DNA of 64,000 bases from Stemphylium vesicarium (lineage: Eukaryota; Ascomycota; Dothideomycetes; Pleosporales; Pleosporaceae), in assembly GCA_004380135.1 (NCBI GenBank), contig QXCR01000059.1:1-64000 (forward strand), written 5' to 3'. This document shows positions 20,646 to 33,245 of this stretch, one piece after another. How positions within the stretch are numbered: the first letter of the stretch is position 1; every line of letters starts with the position of its first letter. A program made the position numbers and the translations under genes. Below the pieces are notes generated by a model. That model was not told the origin of the DNA. It worked only from the letters and a program-made list of their open reading frames with translations, and searched no databases.

Positions 20646-21776
20646 ATGTTTGGAAGACTCAACCAGGTTGCTAGACATTTGTCTCGTCCTCTACCCAACT
20701 TTGCCCATCGGTCCGCGGCTTCATTCCGCCCATCGATAACGTCATCAGTCATGGCCTCGACACAACAGAAGAGTCTGATCCACACGGCAGGTTGCCTGAT
20801 TATTGGAGACGAAGTGCTGGGAGGAAAGGTAGGCAGAAGAAGATCAATTGGTAGTTCATGGCAGCTGACGTGAAACTTAGACGGTCGATACGAACTCGGT
20901 ATACCGACGTGCACCGATGCTGTAGAACATGGGAGCTAACGTGTCACAGGCATATTTCGCCAAGTTCTGCTTCTCATTGGGTATCAATCTGCGCCGGATA
21001 GAGGTGATTGCGGACGATGAAGGCGAGATCGTAGAGGCTGTTCAACGCATGTCGAAGAACTACGACATGGTGGTGACGAGCGGCGGAATCGGTCCCACGT
21101 GAGTCGAGCGTGCTCGCTACACCATCCAGCCACTGACCCAATGGCGTGCAGTCACGACGATATCACGTACCAGTCTATCGCAAAGGCTTTTGGCTTGCAG
21201 TTGAAACTGCACGGTCCGGCCTTTGAGCGGATGAAGCGCCTCTCGAAGCCACACAAGTCACAACCAGACTTTGACTGGAATGTCGAGTCTCCTGCGCTTA
21301 CAGCAAAGAAGCGCATGGTCGAGCTGCCCATTGACGACTCGGTTCCGGACGAAGAGCAGGTAGTGTTTGTTAGCGAATCACTTTGGGTGCCTGTTAGCGT
21401 GGTCAACGGCAACGTCCATATCCTGCCCGGCGTGCCTCGGCTGTTTGAAGCCTTGCTAGACGGTCTCAAGCCCCGCATTCTACCACGGTTGACGGATCCA
21501 GAAGGCAAAGGGGTGCTGCGCATCCTCATCTCGACGCCAATGGCTGAAAGCGCCGTTGCTGGATATCTCACCGAGCTCGCAGCTAAGGCAGAGCCGAAGG
21601 GTGTCAAGGTTGGCAGCTATCCACGATGGGGCAAGGATCACAACACAGTGACACTAGTTGGTCGCGATCGCGAGTTTATGGAAAGCTTAGTGCCCGAGGT
21701 GGAAAAGGCAGTTCAGGGGAGGCGCGTAAATGTGGAGGGCGAGGATGACGGTGATACGTCTGACAAGGACTCGTAG
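20646..21776 (+). CDS. Molybdopterin-binding (MoaB/Mog, CinA-like) domain protein
   Basis: Exons 20646-20828, 20881-20898, 20950-21098 and 21152-21776, giving 324 aa. Exon 2 is only 18 nt but is required: it supplies TVDTNS to make GDEVLGGKTVDTNSAYFAKF. This, with MVVTSGGIGPTHDDITYQSI, is the signature of the MPT-binding fold (GDE...TN and TSGGIGPT-D). The first 35 residues are Arg/Ser-rich without acidic residues (MFGRLNQVARHLSRPLPNF), like a mitochondrial presequence. In eukaryotes this fold occurs in molybdenum cofactor enzymes and in FAD synthase-like proteins. This stand-alone fungal form lacks a FAD synthase domain. Its reaction is not known. The C-terminus is acidic. Its promoter is shared with GMF. 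Confidence 0.8.
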
Positions 21777-23284
21777 CGAGCGACAGTGGGCGGGATGGCT
21801 GGCTGATAGAGATGTCTTGCATAGGAGTCAAAGGTGTATATATTTGGGTGACCGAAAATCCCGACGCAGGGACCTCTGGTGAAAATAGAATGCCTGTGAA
21901 GATGCTGTTGGCTTTAGAATGGGGGTCAGCGTGCTAGATGGCTAGGCTGCTTCTCGAAGACTTTTGGAAGGCCTGCCGCGTCCATGGGTGCCACCCACGG
22001 CTGGCTCGCTCTGGGCGGACGGACCCTGACTACGCGGGTGGAGTGGAGAGATGGAGCGGCAGATAGCATAAAGCGATAGATAGCACTGAAACTGAGCGAT
22101 AGATAACAGGCGGGATGCAGAGGGGGTCAGTGTTTGCATTGTTAATGTCGCCTTGTCACTGCGCACACTACCATGACTGACTATCAATCAGTCTCTTCAG
22201 CAGGGCTCGCCTGCTAATTGCTGACTGCTACCGAGTGGTTCCTGGCACCCGCCGACCCCGCTCGCATGCTCGCGTCGCATTGCGCTTCCCTGTGGCATCC
22301 GCTGTGATGCGTCTTCGCGCCCGCAGATCGTGGCAGTCACATGGGCGGCATTCGCTGGCCGCCGTGACGGGCCACGACCACGACAAGCAATAAAAAAGAA
22401 GGGGGGGGGCGACACGCTCTGCTCTCTACGCGTCGTCGCGTCGCGCTCGACGACGTCGTTTGCGGCCTCCCTTCCTCATTCCCTATCTTCCCGAACCCCT
22501 TGTGCACAGTAGTGGTTCGCGGGAGGGCATCCTGCACCCCGTGCCACATGGTTTCGGACGCTGGGATCGCATGGAAGCATCGGAGGCAGCCCGTCCATGC
22601 GGTGCTGTATCTCCACGAGCCGCCGCTTTTAGGCTGGCTGCTTGCAGGGCCGCCTTGCTTTTTGCACAGGCGGGCGCTGGGGCGGGCAGGCGTGCGATAC
22701 AGATGCGAGTGCACATGTGCATATGCAGCCAGGTGGGTGGCGAGTCAAAGGGCCAGGCACTGTTGCAGCCAAACGCCCGGCCTATTCACCGTGCAGCCCC
22801 AAAGGGTAGTGGTGGTGGGGATGACGGCTGTCGATGGGCGTCCTTTTTTCGGTGGGTAGTAGGGTAGGCGTCTGCACAGGGCAGCGCTAACGGGCGCGCC
22901 AGTCAGAGCCCATGTCCATTCCTGCTGCGAGCCTTCCTCCTTCAAGGCCCCGGACGAAGCTAACGTCGTTTTTGCTACCCAAGTGAACCTACTCTGCTCT
23001 CCCGTCCTTCTCTGCTATCGCGACGACCTCTCCTGGCCAATTCTCCTGACGTTCACCTCCCCCGAACCATCAAGGAACTGCGTCTCGTGCCCAACGTCGC
23101 CCATCGCGCCTTCCACACCGCGCGTCGCATCGCCACACCCGCACCACCACTGCTTGCCAGCCTCACTTGATCGCCCTCTCGCCCACTTGCCCGTGACTGA
23201 GCTCGGCCTCGTTCTTCCTATACCCTAATATACCCATCGCCCGGCGTCGTTTCCATCGTCCGGCACCCCTTATTCCCCTTCACA
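21777..23284. promoter_or_regulatory. Long upstream region of the ras gene
   Basis: About 1.5 kb, GC-rich, with a G-run near 22402-22410. No coding sequence is supported. The last 300 bp are C/T-rich, as in fungal promoters and leaders. Confidence 0.45.
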
Positions 23285-24086
23285 ATGGCATCCAAGGTGC
23301 GTCCAGCTCGCCGCCCCTGCCGAACGCGCTCCTGCTAACCCACGTCAGTTTCTCCGAGAATACAAGCTGGTGGTAGTCGGCGGCGGTGGAGTCGGAAAGT
23401 CGTGTTTGACAATCCAGCTGATCCAGAGCCACTTCGTAGACGAATACGACCCGACCATCGAGGGTGAGTCGTCCCCCATGCGCCGCGTTTGGTGCGACAT
23501 GGACTAACAGCTGCCAGACTCGTACCGCAAGCAGTGTGTCATCGACGACGAGGTCGCGCTGCTCGATGTGCTCGACACAGCCGGACAGGAGGAGTACTCG
23601 GCCATGCGCGAGCAGTACATGCGCACAGGAGAGGGCTTCCTGCTCGTCTACTCGATAACCGACAGGCAGAGCTTCGAGGAGATTATGACATTCCAGCAGC
23701 AAATTCTGAGGGTCAAGGACAAGGACTACTTCCCTATGATTGTCGTCGGAAACAAGTGCGATCTCGACGGCGAGAGGCAAGTCTCAACACAAGGTACGCG
23801 TTTTTTTCTTCTCATCCCTTGCTATTTGCCCCCGCTAACCCCTTCTGCAGAGGGCCAAACTCTGGCGCGGAACTTTGGCTGCAAGTTCATCGAGACATCA
23901 GCGAAATCGCGTATCAACGTCGACAACGCCTTCTACGACATCGTACGAGAAATCCGCAGATACAACAAGGAGATGTCATCGTACACAGGCGCTCCTGGCT
24001 CAAATGGCAACGGCCCTCAAAAGACAACCTTCGACACCGACGACCAGGCCGAGAAGAAGGGCTGCTGTGGATGTGTGGTAATGTAA
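23285..24086 (+). CDS. rasA: Ras GTPase (RasA/Ras1 type)
   Basis: Exons 23285-23296, 23349-23463, 23518-23793 and 23851-24086, giving 212 aa. The first exon is only MASK. All G-motifs are intact: P-loop GGGGVGKS, effector YDPTIEDSY, DTAGQEEYSAM, NKCD and ETSAK. The C-terminal hypervariable part ends in a palmitoylation-type cysteine cluster and CAAX box (CCGCVVM), so the protein should be farnesylated and act at the plasma membrane. Family: the essential fungal Ras that controls growth, polarity, conidiation and cAMP signalling. Introns are 52, 54 and 57 nt. Residue and intron layout match RasA of aspergilli. Confidence 0.97.
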
Positions 24087-27000
24087 ACGAGGCGGAACAA
24101 ACATCGTCGTCGTGTGCGCTGTGGAGAGATACCTACACCGCTCGGTTCGGTCACGCCCGCCCTGGCCATTGGCGGTGCTGCTTGGTCCAGCAGAAGAAAA
24201 TACGCGATACCACTATTACGTACTGTCAGTCCGCCGCCGCCCTGGTGGTCTGCCATTCGATCGCTTCTTCCTTTCGACACTGTCATTTGGGTTCGCATTA
24301 TGGAGTCAACGGATTCACGTCTGCTGGACGCGCCTCCGAATACCTCCCTTCTACATTTGGTGTCGACTTTTCCATCTTTCCTATCTGGCGGCGCTCCTGT
24401 AACCGCCTTACATCTATCTAGACCGATTTCGTTATGGCATTTTGATCGGTACATTGTATTTCCTCTCGGCACGCCATGCGAGGTACGATGCGGCATGCTT
24501 CTGGGAGTCAAAAGATTTCTTTATTCCTTTGACAGATTTTAGGGTCGTTTAACTTTTACCTACCTTCTATGAACATAATTCATCTCTACTCGCAGCCCTC
24601 CGATACTACCTCACTCACCTTCCCCGCGCTAGAACTCGACACTTTTGCAGTTTTATTCACACTAGTATCGCATACTCGCACAACGACCTGAACGCATATT
24701 GACGGCTCATGTTGCATTGTCGTTTCTGCTCTGGCTGTGGTCCAACTGTATCGGCGACCCTGGCCCCCCAACAGCAATGATCATCATATCTCGGGCTTCA
24801 ATCGCATGGTGTTGCGACTCGCGAACCATGCCGACGCCGCATCATTGGATACATACCCTCATAGTTACTGCGCTATTCATGCACGGCCGTTTCAAGACTT
24901 TCTTCCGAACTGAAAGAGGGGAAGGCGATCAGGAGAAATGCAGGTGAGATTCGGCAACTGTACGCGGAAGACTTGACAGTATCGATTTGAAAAGGGCCGA
25001 TCAATTCCCGTCCAGAGGTTTTCTCCGCTTACAACACGAGGTTGCAGATCCTGGTGAAACGTCACAGCTAAGGTCTTGGGGAGCTTGCCGGAGCCCGATG
25101 GGCCGTTCTTGCCGTATCCGCAACACGTGCGCGGTTCGTCCATCCAGACTAGAAGGTGCACATCAACGCTCCAATTGCGGATTCGTCTCGAGCATCAGCT
25201 CGCTTCACTTACCCATCTGTGCCGCTTTATGAAATTCCATTATTCCAGCCAACTGTAATAAAGTAGCAGCCCCGCAGTCTGGATATTCACCAAAATCTCA
25301 CGCCTGCTGCAGCTTAGGCTATTTCAAGGACGCGAAGCTCGGACTGACCTCTGTTCACTTCGGCACGGAAGGCGTGAAGTCGCTTGGTCGGCACACCGCG
25401 CGCATGTTCGGCTGCAATTTCACTCGCTGCTATATCTTACCAAGCCTCCCGATACCGCTGTGTGCACGATTGGGGCCACATATGCGGTCGCTCCCTCATC
25501 CCTGCATTGGGCTGATCTCCGTTGCGAACACCCAACTCACCGTGCAGGCCTGTACCTGGTCTGACTGCATGATCAACGGCCGGAGAGCGGTTGAAACATG
25601 ATAATCCGTTGTCGACGTTGAGAAACATGCGCCCACATGCGCGTTTTCTTTTTATTTCCGTGCGTTCGCATTCCAATATACAAGCCGTTTGTAGGATTCC
25701 TTGCATTTGTTGCTGATTGGCAACTCTCGAACAATTGTCACCATTTCCATGTCGGTTTAGCGCGCCAGCCACAATACGAGAACATCTGAGTCTGTTTCTG
25801 TTCCTCGAATCGAGCGAGAGCTCTCTTGCATGTTAGTCACTGTTCAAATAGTAAGGACAGCGGCGAGTCAATGAACTGCGCCACATCGTTCCGAACAGAT
25901 AGGAGCCAATAATCATTTTTCGAAATACGCATCGAGCTTGTGGTGTTGTTGCAGTACGTCGAGGTCTCAGCTCGCAAGACTCACGCGTTCTAATTCGCAT
26001 AGGCGAGCAAGCCTCGCACGGCTTCATTGTCTTTCCTTCGTCAGCATCGAGACTCCAAAATAGATTGGTTTAAGCAGGAAACATGTTATGAGTCCCTGGA
26101 CACAGTCACTCAGATTCTTTATTAGAACCATCGGCTCACACTGTAAGCAATTTGTTACGACCCGCACCCATGTCTACGCAGGTTACCATAATTGCAGATC
26201 CCGCAGCGTCATACCCTACCGCGACCATTGTAAGACTGACGTTATTCACGTCTTTCCGTGGGGGCGGCTCTAACGATGATGCGAGGGCTGGAACCGACCC
26301 TAGCCTATTCTTAGAGGCCAAGCGCAGAACTGCAGTTCACGAGTAAGTCTCAATACAAGGAGATCGTGGTTCGGGTGACGTTTGCGACAGCATGACATGC
26401 AGCTGATGCACCCGGCGCGCGCAAGTCATAAACGACGGTCGGCTTAACGATGAGGCTACGCAGATTGCGATGTCTTGGGTGAAATTAAGACCCTGCCAGC
26501 TCAACAAACACAGACCATAGCGTCACAATATAGTTCAAAAGGCCAAATATCCGTCGTGGAGAATTGTTTGACAGCGAAATTCAAAACGTTGCAGTGAATA
26601 AATCAAAAAGCCAACGAAAAGCTAGGCGGACGTCTACATATGTCCTCCAGATCGGCGCTTCCGCGGAGCGATCTGAGTAACCGGACCATGATGTCAGCAG
26701 CGGGAGCAGCAGCTGACAGGGCAAGAGGCATCTGCCAACGGCGCACCTTCTCAACCAACAAACGAGCAAAATGCTGGTCTCCCGATCGTCCAAATTCCTC
26801 GTGTTTGCGTTTGCCATTTCCGAGACTCTATTTCCCAACATCTTCTCATCAACACCCACCTAGGCTACCCGCATCTTGCAAACGAAACAACCTCACAAAC
26901 GCCCTTTCCGTATCCCAACTACACAACAAACACTCCTACCCTCGTCACTCACTGATCGCCGATGCATAAACACGTTAAATCACGCTAGACCCGGTACCTT

Positions 27001-27680
27001 GCATTAACCTCTCCGCTCCCTTGTCGTGTTTCGACCTCAGCTCAGCCCCCTCGCGCTTCTTTTCGCTCCAATTGGAATGCGGCACGCCGTGCCGATTCTT
27101 GTATCTTCATCTCAGATCTGTGTCGTAGGAACGACTTACATCGACGATGGGCAGTGAACGATACTGCCGCGATGGGTAAGTTGGCGGCGTGAGGTGTGGA
27201 TTGTAGGGGATTTTGCGGTGTTTGGCGCCAGCCAATGGGAGGGGTGGGGGGTTTGTGAGAGACGAGAGGGGTGAAGTGGAGATTGGTTTTGTATGGATTT
27301 TTTTGACGATTTGATTTTTCCTTCCGTCTTCCTTCTACTTGTCACTCTGGGAGGATGCTTGCTGGGGTGCATTCTACCATAGCTGCATCATTGCAACAGT
27401 TTGCCAGCTCCGTTCGTGTCGCGATACCAAAGCACTCCTCGACAAGGGTGTGACGCGATAGTGCTGGGAGGTTGCACCTTAGCGTGGGTAGATCCGCTGT
27501 CGCATCGCACCATCGCATGATGACCAAACTGGCAATCGCGACCCGTGAACGTCCGCGGGCAATTCCTGCCTACCGGCAACTGCCGGATGCAATGGTACCA
27601 GACAATTCCCCATCTACTTCGGTACCCAGATGCCTCCAGATATTCAACAATAGTAGTCTTTTCGTCATAAGTCCGCCCCT
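24087..27680. other. 3.6-kb region without a supported gene
   Basis: The longest gene-free stretch in the window. Short open frames exist on both strands (for example 24114-24542, 25437-25772 and 26640-26969) but none has domain-like sequence, consistent frame or convincing splice sites. A perfect inverted repeat CGGCAC-GCC-GTGCCG sits at 27080-27094. It may hold ras 3' sequence, non-coding transcripts or old decayed sequence. Confidence 0.4.
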
Positions 27681-29464
27681 TCATACTGCCCACTGACTAC
27701 GCCTCCTCAAGCTTGGTCCATACCGGTAGAGAACGTACGGAATGGGTACTGTAAGGACGCTGAGACAGCCCAGTAACGTCAAGGTCCAGTGCGTCCCCAA
27801 ATTCCTGTACATGGGAATGCCGACAATAGTCATTCCACCAGCGGCAAGGTACCGGATGAGAGCATTGAAAGTCAAAGCTGAGGCGGCGTAGGCTTCGTAG
27901 CTGTCAATCATGTACATGTAGGCGGACATGAAGACGCAAATGTTGCTGAAGCCGACGAGCACTGATGCTACGAGCGGTGACCATATCGAGACGGAGTCCT
28001 AGGGTTTGGGTCAGGAAGGCGACGAGAGAAAGATTGCGGTCATGCTTACATAGTCTGTCCAGCCCATCCAGAAAAGACCAATAGGCAGGGCGGGGGCTCC
28101 GACCATTGCGAAGAACAGCCTGGATTCTCGATGAATCGCTTTTCCGGATCCGTCGTCGCCGTCTTTTTTCAATTGCTGAGTGGTCCTGCGATAGGCGATT
28201 GGGACTAGGACTGCCGAGAGGGCTATTCCGACGAAGAGTCCAAGGAAGCAGATGTTGGAAAGTCCTTCGTTGATTCCGTATGTCTCGGCAAAGATGAAAG
28301 GATAACTACATTGATCGTTAGTATCATTCTCTCCCTGTAGTCTCCAGCATCATGCGATACATACCCATCCAAAAAGGTGAACAAGATAATGTACACGATA
28401 GTCAAGTAAAGCGTAAAGGCCATGACGATTGGCTGCGTGCAAAGCAAAAATGGTCGCAAGAAGCTTTTGGACATGAGGTCTCCCAGCGAGCCATGCGATG
28501 CTTCTGCCGCAGTCTTGAAGTTCTTGTCCCCCGTAAGTCTCCGGAAACAGTCCGCTTTGTACGAGAGAATGCGCGGCGCAAACGACTCTCTCTTGAGAAG
28601 CAGTATAAGCAAGAAGACCACACCGACAAGGATCAGTGTTATCCACTCGGTCCATCTCCAGTCGATGTCTGGCGAGTAGCCGATATAAGCGCCTATGACA
28701 GGTCCTAATCAGATATTCGTTAGCCAATGGTGCCATGAAGCACAAACACACAAGTACTAACCAAAGACTGGTCCACCAAACGCGGGGATAGCGTATAGCG
28801 GAAGAGCGAATGTTTTCTCAATCGGGCTCCACATATCACCCACCGTCCCACCCGCTACGGTAAGGGGAGCACTTGCGGAGAACCCTGCGAGGAAGCGAAA
28901 AGCGATTTGCGCACCATAATTCGGTGCTAAAGCGGCGGCCAAGATCCAGCAGCCAAAGACGAACAGAGAACTAATATACACAAGGTATCGTCCCAGGAGT
29001 TCGGACAGCGGGCTAAGGAGCAGGGCTCCGAATCCCATTCCTATCAGGAAGAGCGCCGTCGCTAGAGACTCAGCTACCTCTGAAACACCAAACTCGGCGG
29101 TCGCGCTGGTCAGGACGGCGGAATCTATGGAAGATGCGATGGTGGCTACGAATGCGACGAGGCAGACGAGCATGGTCGCGCCAATACGGTGGATTGTAGA
29201 CCATTTCTTTGGGTTGAAGGGATCGTTGGGACTGGCCCAGTCAACCTGGTAATACACCTCGTTGTTACAATCTTCCATCAACGTGATGCCTGGGATCTGT
29301 GTATACGGCTCCCCCTTGCTTGGCTTACCGGGCGCTTCCAAGTCTTCTCCCAACTCCTTTGCTTCTTCGGTTGGCGCAGAGAGCGGGTCTGAGAACTCGG
29401 TTACCCTCTTCAGCTCGGTCTGGACATGGCGCTGGATGGCTCGGCGCTGCAAAAAGAATGCCAT
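27681..29464 (-). CDS. MFS transporter, drug:H+ antiporter-1 type
   Basis: Exons 29464-28762, 28704-28365, 28305-28050 and 27998-27681, giving 538 aa. A cytosolic N-terminus of about 80 residues carries the fungal element VDWASPNDPFNPKKWS just before the first helix. Twelve hydrophobic segments follow. A motif-A-like loop (SPLSELLGRYLVYISS) and PAFGGPVFGPVIGAYIGYS resembling the antiporter motif C place it in DHA1, which exports drugs, polyamines and other small molecules by proton exchange. Three introns of 51-59 nt. I start at MAFFLQRRAIQ (29464), because the frame upstream adds a further hydrophobic stretch not usual in the family. It is next to a peptide transporter on the same strand. 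Substrate cannot be read from sequence. Confidence 0.87.
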
Positions 29465-30153
29465 TGCGAACGAAAAAAAGATGGAAGGTACGACGTCAAA
29501 GGGGAAAAGGAACGAACTCGACACACGAAAAGCTGGAGAGGGGACCATATTTCTAGGAATGTAAGCATCAGACTTCAAAATCGATCTCCGTGACTTCTCC
29601 GAGCCATGGGTGCAGTGCCCGACCATGGCTCCGCTTCGTGACGGCAACGCCACGTTTTAAATATGGGCCTTATCATGAAAAGTTGTGACCAAAGACGCCC
29701 TGGTGGGTCGAAAATATGGGTTTTTTGAAGATGTAGTTTGGTGCTCGGACCCTGATCGCGGCGCTAGGCTGGTTCCCCGAGAATGCGCTTTGCTCAAGAG
29801 AGTATTGACTATGCCGGGTTCGGGGCTAGTCGCGGGCATAAGTTATTTCCGCAGCGCGTCATCTGTGTCAAATTTTGAGCCGCATTCCTATGATCAACAC
29901 TCTAGGGACAACCGTCCAAGCGCATATATGAGCACTGTCAAAGATTTACGAGGGGATGGATTGCGGGGCACCGAGAAGGATTCAAAACATGTATTACGAT
30001 CGGCGACGAGGGCGAATAAATGATTGTATGGGGAAACGACTGTGAAATCTGACCGGTGAGAGAAGGCAAAACAATTCGAACATCGTTGACCGCTTCAAAC
30101 TCGATACCGCATCAGCCATCAAGAGTCCACTGAGACTGGCCGAGAGCCACCGG
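29465..30153. other. Intergenic, MFS gene promoter
   Basis: About 690 bp between two minus-strand transporter genes. No gene seen. Confidence 0.4.
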
Positions 30154-32221
30154 CTAAGCTCTGTCAGGATTCTCGGTCCTTTCCGTCTTGGCTGCGGCGT
30201 ACTCAGCATTGGACTGGAAACCACCCTCTGGAAGCTGGTCAAGGCTCTCATCTTCCTTATCTAGCGACCTAAAGGTCAATGCAAAGCCAACATAACCAAG
30301 GAAAGTAAGGATGGCGATGCTCGTGTACAGCCATACCAGAAGCGGATCGTCGGCCAAAGGAACGAAAGCCTGAGCGATAGCTGAGGAGAACGCGTGCGTA
30401 AACCAGAACATACCAGTGACAAAGGAGCGCATGTTCTTTGGTGCCTTGGTGTACGCGTATTCCAACCCAGTGATGGACGCGAAGATTTCTGAGAATGCGA
30501 TGAGGACGTATGCTGGTACCTGAACCCATACAGAAAGATCTGGGGGCGAATCGCAGGTGCTGGGGTAGTCACCGCATGGCGACTTCTGGTAGATGAAGTG
30601 TTGAATGACGGCGGCAACCACCATCGAGAGCATAGCGCAGATGAATCCAGCTTGGATCTTCTTCAAGGGCGAAAACTTGATGCCCCAGTGAGCCAGCCTC
30701 GGATATATTACCTTGTCGAAAATTGGGATCGAGATCAGTAGTGTAAACGGATTCAGGTTGTGAATAACATCGTTCGGTACGCCGTTGAGTTTCATAGTCG
30801 AGGCTTGGGAGACAAGGTTGTTCGTCCTAAATGGCAGCAAGCAAAGTTAGCGTGTGTACTGTGTGCGGCAGTGAGAGCACACGAACATTTGACCATAGGG
30901 CAGCCAGAAGATTGGGAGCCAGAAGAAGACCTGACAAGCCTTGATACCGCGGCGCACCTCCTCAACCCACGCATCGTCAAATGTGACCCATGACGGTCTA
31001 TTAGCCATCTTGCTCGGCCTCGCACTATCCCAAATGTTCGGGTCGGACAGATTTCTCCATGTGCGGACAGGGTTGATGGAGAAGCGACCCTTCAACACCA
31101 ATCCATATACTCTCAGGGACTTTACGAGCACATCGCCCTGCGGAGGCTTCTTCACGTAATGTTTGCTGAACGCGAGCATCAAGAGCGGGCAAAAGACGAA
31201 GAGAATAGTCGGTAAGGTGAACGACAGCCAAAAACCAACGTACTTCTCGGCGTAGACTAGCGGTATGTTAGCAGCTGAATGATGCCCACTTGTAAATAAC
31301 CCACCCATAGAGACTTGGCCGATTAACGCCCCGACATTAATCAGCATGTAGTAACGCATGTAAACCCTTGAGTATGTGATACCCGGATCGACAATAACGC
31401 GCTCCCCGCTAGTTTCGGTGCGTATAAAGGCCCTGGGATGACTGGCCTCATACTGCTCCGCGATGAGTGGCGAGATGCAGCACTTGAAAAATCCAACACC
31501 AGTGCCAAATAGGACCAATCCGATGATGAACGCGCCAAGCGCTCCATTAGGGTTTGGTCCCATCACCTGAGGAATGGCTGCGATGATGATCAGGATATGC
31601 CCGAGCGTAGCAACAAAGATGGCAAAGTAGATGGTCTTGAATTTGCCCCAGTATTCATCGGCAACCCAGCCACCTAAAGATACGTCAAGAACGTCGAGAA
31701 AGGCGATCGGTGAATCTACTTACCGACTAGAGGCATAATGTACGAAAAGAAAGCGTTGAACTGAGTGAGACCAGTGCTAGCACGCTGGCCCATACCCAAT
31801 GCACCAGGCTGACCGCTACCAGCCGCACCGGCTTCTGGAAACGGTCCGGTAGTAGGCAGGTCTTGCTGAATGAAGTTCACGAACACTGCAGTCGTTCCGT
31901 AGTAGGCGAACCGCTCGCACATCTCTACGATCCCAATGACGTAAACTATTCAAAGCGCGGGGAGTCAGTTCAGGTTACACAAAGACCTTTCGCAGGAGTG
32001 CGCGTACTCATCCAGCTGACCTTGCCGTAAACACGACGAAGGGTTTTCCATTCTTCATCGGTGGGGTATTGCTCGCCGTTGGGGCCACGAAGGTCCTCAG
32101 AGGAGGTCACGAAGCCATCGTGTTTCTCTAGGCTCGCGTTTCCTCTTGTGTCAGACACATGAAGCGCTGCAGTATTTGCCAGGGCGGCATCGACGATCTC
32201 GAGATTGGCGCCGGTAGACAT
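30154..32221 (-). CDS. ptr2: POT/PTR2 family di- and tripeptide transporter
   Basis: Exons 32221-32008, 31945-31724, 31673-31305, 31256-30887 and 30826-30154, giving 615 aa. Signatures: EMCERFAYYGTTAVFVNFIQ (helix 1, ERFxYYG), FSYIMPLVGGWVADEYWGKF (PTR2 signature 1) and MRYYMLINVGALIGQ (FYxxINxG-like). It has the long fungal loop and 12 membrane segments. Family role: proton-driven uptake of di/tripeptides at the plasma membrane. Intron 4 uses a GTTCGT donor; with it the join gives QMTNNLVSQ as expected. Intron 3 is 48 nt, a multiple of three, and could be retained without a stop. The N-terminal 85 residues are hydrophilic, with Lys at about 33, as needed for ubiquitin-linked turnover in yeast Ptr2. 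Confidence 0.92.
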
Positions 32222-33245
32222 TTTGGCAACTATAAAGGAGAGGAGTGTGTCGCACGGCCTACCACCTGGGGTATTTAAGTATCTACAATATAATCCTTCA
32301 TTGTCGAGCTGCCTTATTTAGCAAAGCCATCAGCCGTACGACCGTTCACAACATTCTGGGCACCGAACGAATGGCCCAGGACCTTGGTTGCCCAGAGATA
32401 ACCGTCCAGAAACGAAGCTCAATACTCACTCAAAGCCGATCCTACCCCCTGGAATCAAAGGTCTTTCGAAGTCATGATTGGTGCCGAGTAATACTAAGAA
32501 CTGCGGCATTCTTGAATGTCCAGTGTTCGTCCTTGGCGGGAGGTGCCGTGCTGGGCCAAGCGCAAAACGCCCAATTATACGCATCGGTCGGATGCAAAAT
32601 CGCATCCCTCTGCTTGCCAACTGATAGCATTTCGAGCTGTGCAGTATACATGGGCAGGCGATCTCTTTACAAGGCCAGGATCAACACCTTCCCCATCAAA
32701 CGCTGTGGCTCCTTGGGAACCCAAGCCCCACAGGTGAGACCAAAAGTGCACAAGAAAGCTGTTTCACGTGGCGTCTGCTTTTGGGTGGGCACGCGACCTA
32801 CATCATGGTCGAAGCCAGCGGAAGCAAGAGTTGCAGCGGATATCGCAGTCTTGGTGTACTTACGATAGCGTAGATCGGATATGATAAGAGGAGATACATA
32901 CGGGAGAATGGCGTTCGTGATGATGTGTTGGTGTTGCGATGAGAAAGGGAGGGTGGGCCTGACCCTAGCGCCGCCAAGCGTACCCCACTTGGTGCAGGGC
33001 TCCTGCCTTCTCATTCAACCGGCACCAAGACAGCATGCTCACTGGCATGCAACTACCACTATGATCGGTTCATCTGCCAAACTCAGGATCGCGATCATGG
33101 AAAGCTCAGAACAGGGAGCGAAACTCTTGGAAGGTCGCTTCATTCACTTTCACGGACGCGGTCGTACGCTGAGATGCATCATAATTTCTCAATAACTGAT
33201 TCTACTTATGAATACGCCCTAACATGAAAAAGCTTCTTCCACACT
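32222..33245. other. Intergenic, POT transporter upstream region
   Basis: A 207-codon frame on the plus strand (32245-32868) has no ATG start and no recognisable domain; I regard it as chance. Nothing else seen. Confidence 0.4.

Noticed and set aside
23489..24421. 310-codon plus-strand frame across ras
   Set aside because: Overlaps ras exons in another frame and lacks any ras-independent domain.
26640..26969. Plus-strand frame in the 3.6-kb gap
   Set aside because: No recognisable motif, no supporting splice sites, Ser/Arg-rich chance composition.
32245..32868. 207-codon open frame on the plus strand
   Set aside because: Has no ATG at its start, lies in the promoter of the POT transporter, and its composition is not protein-like.
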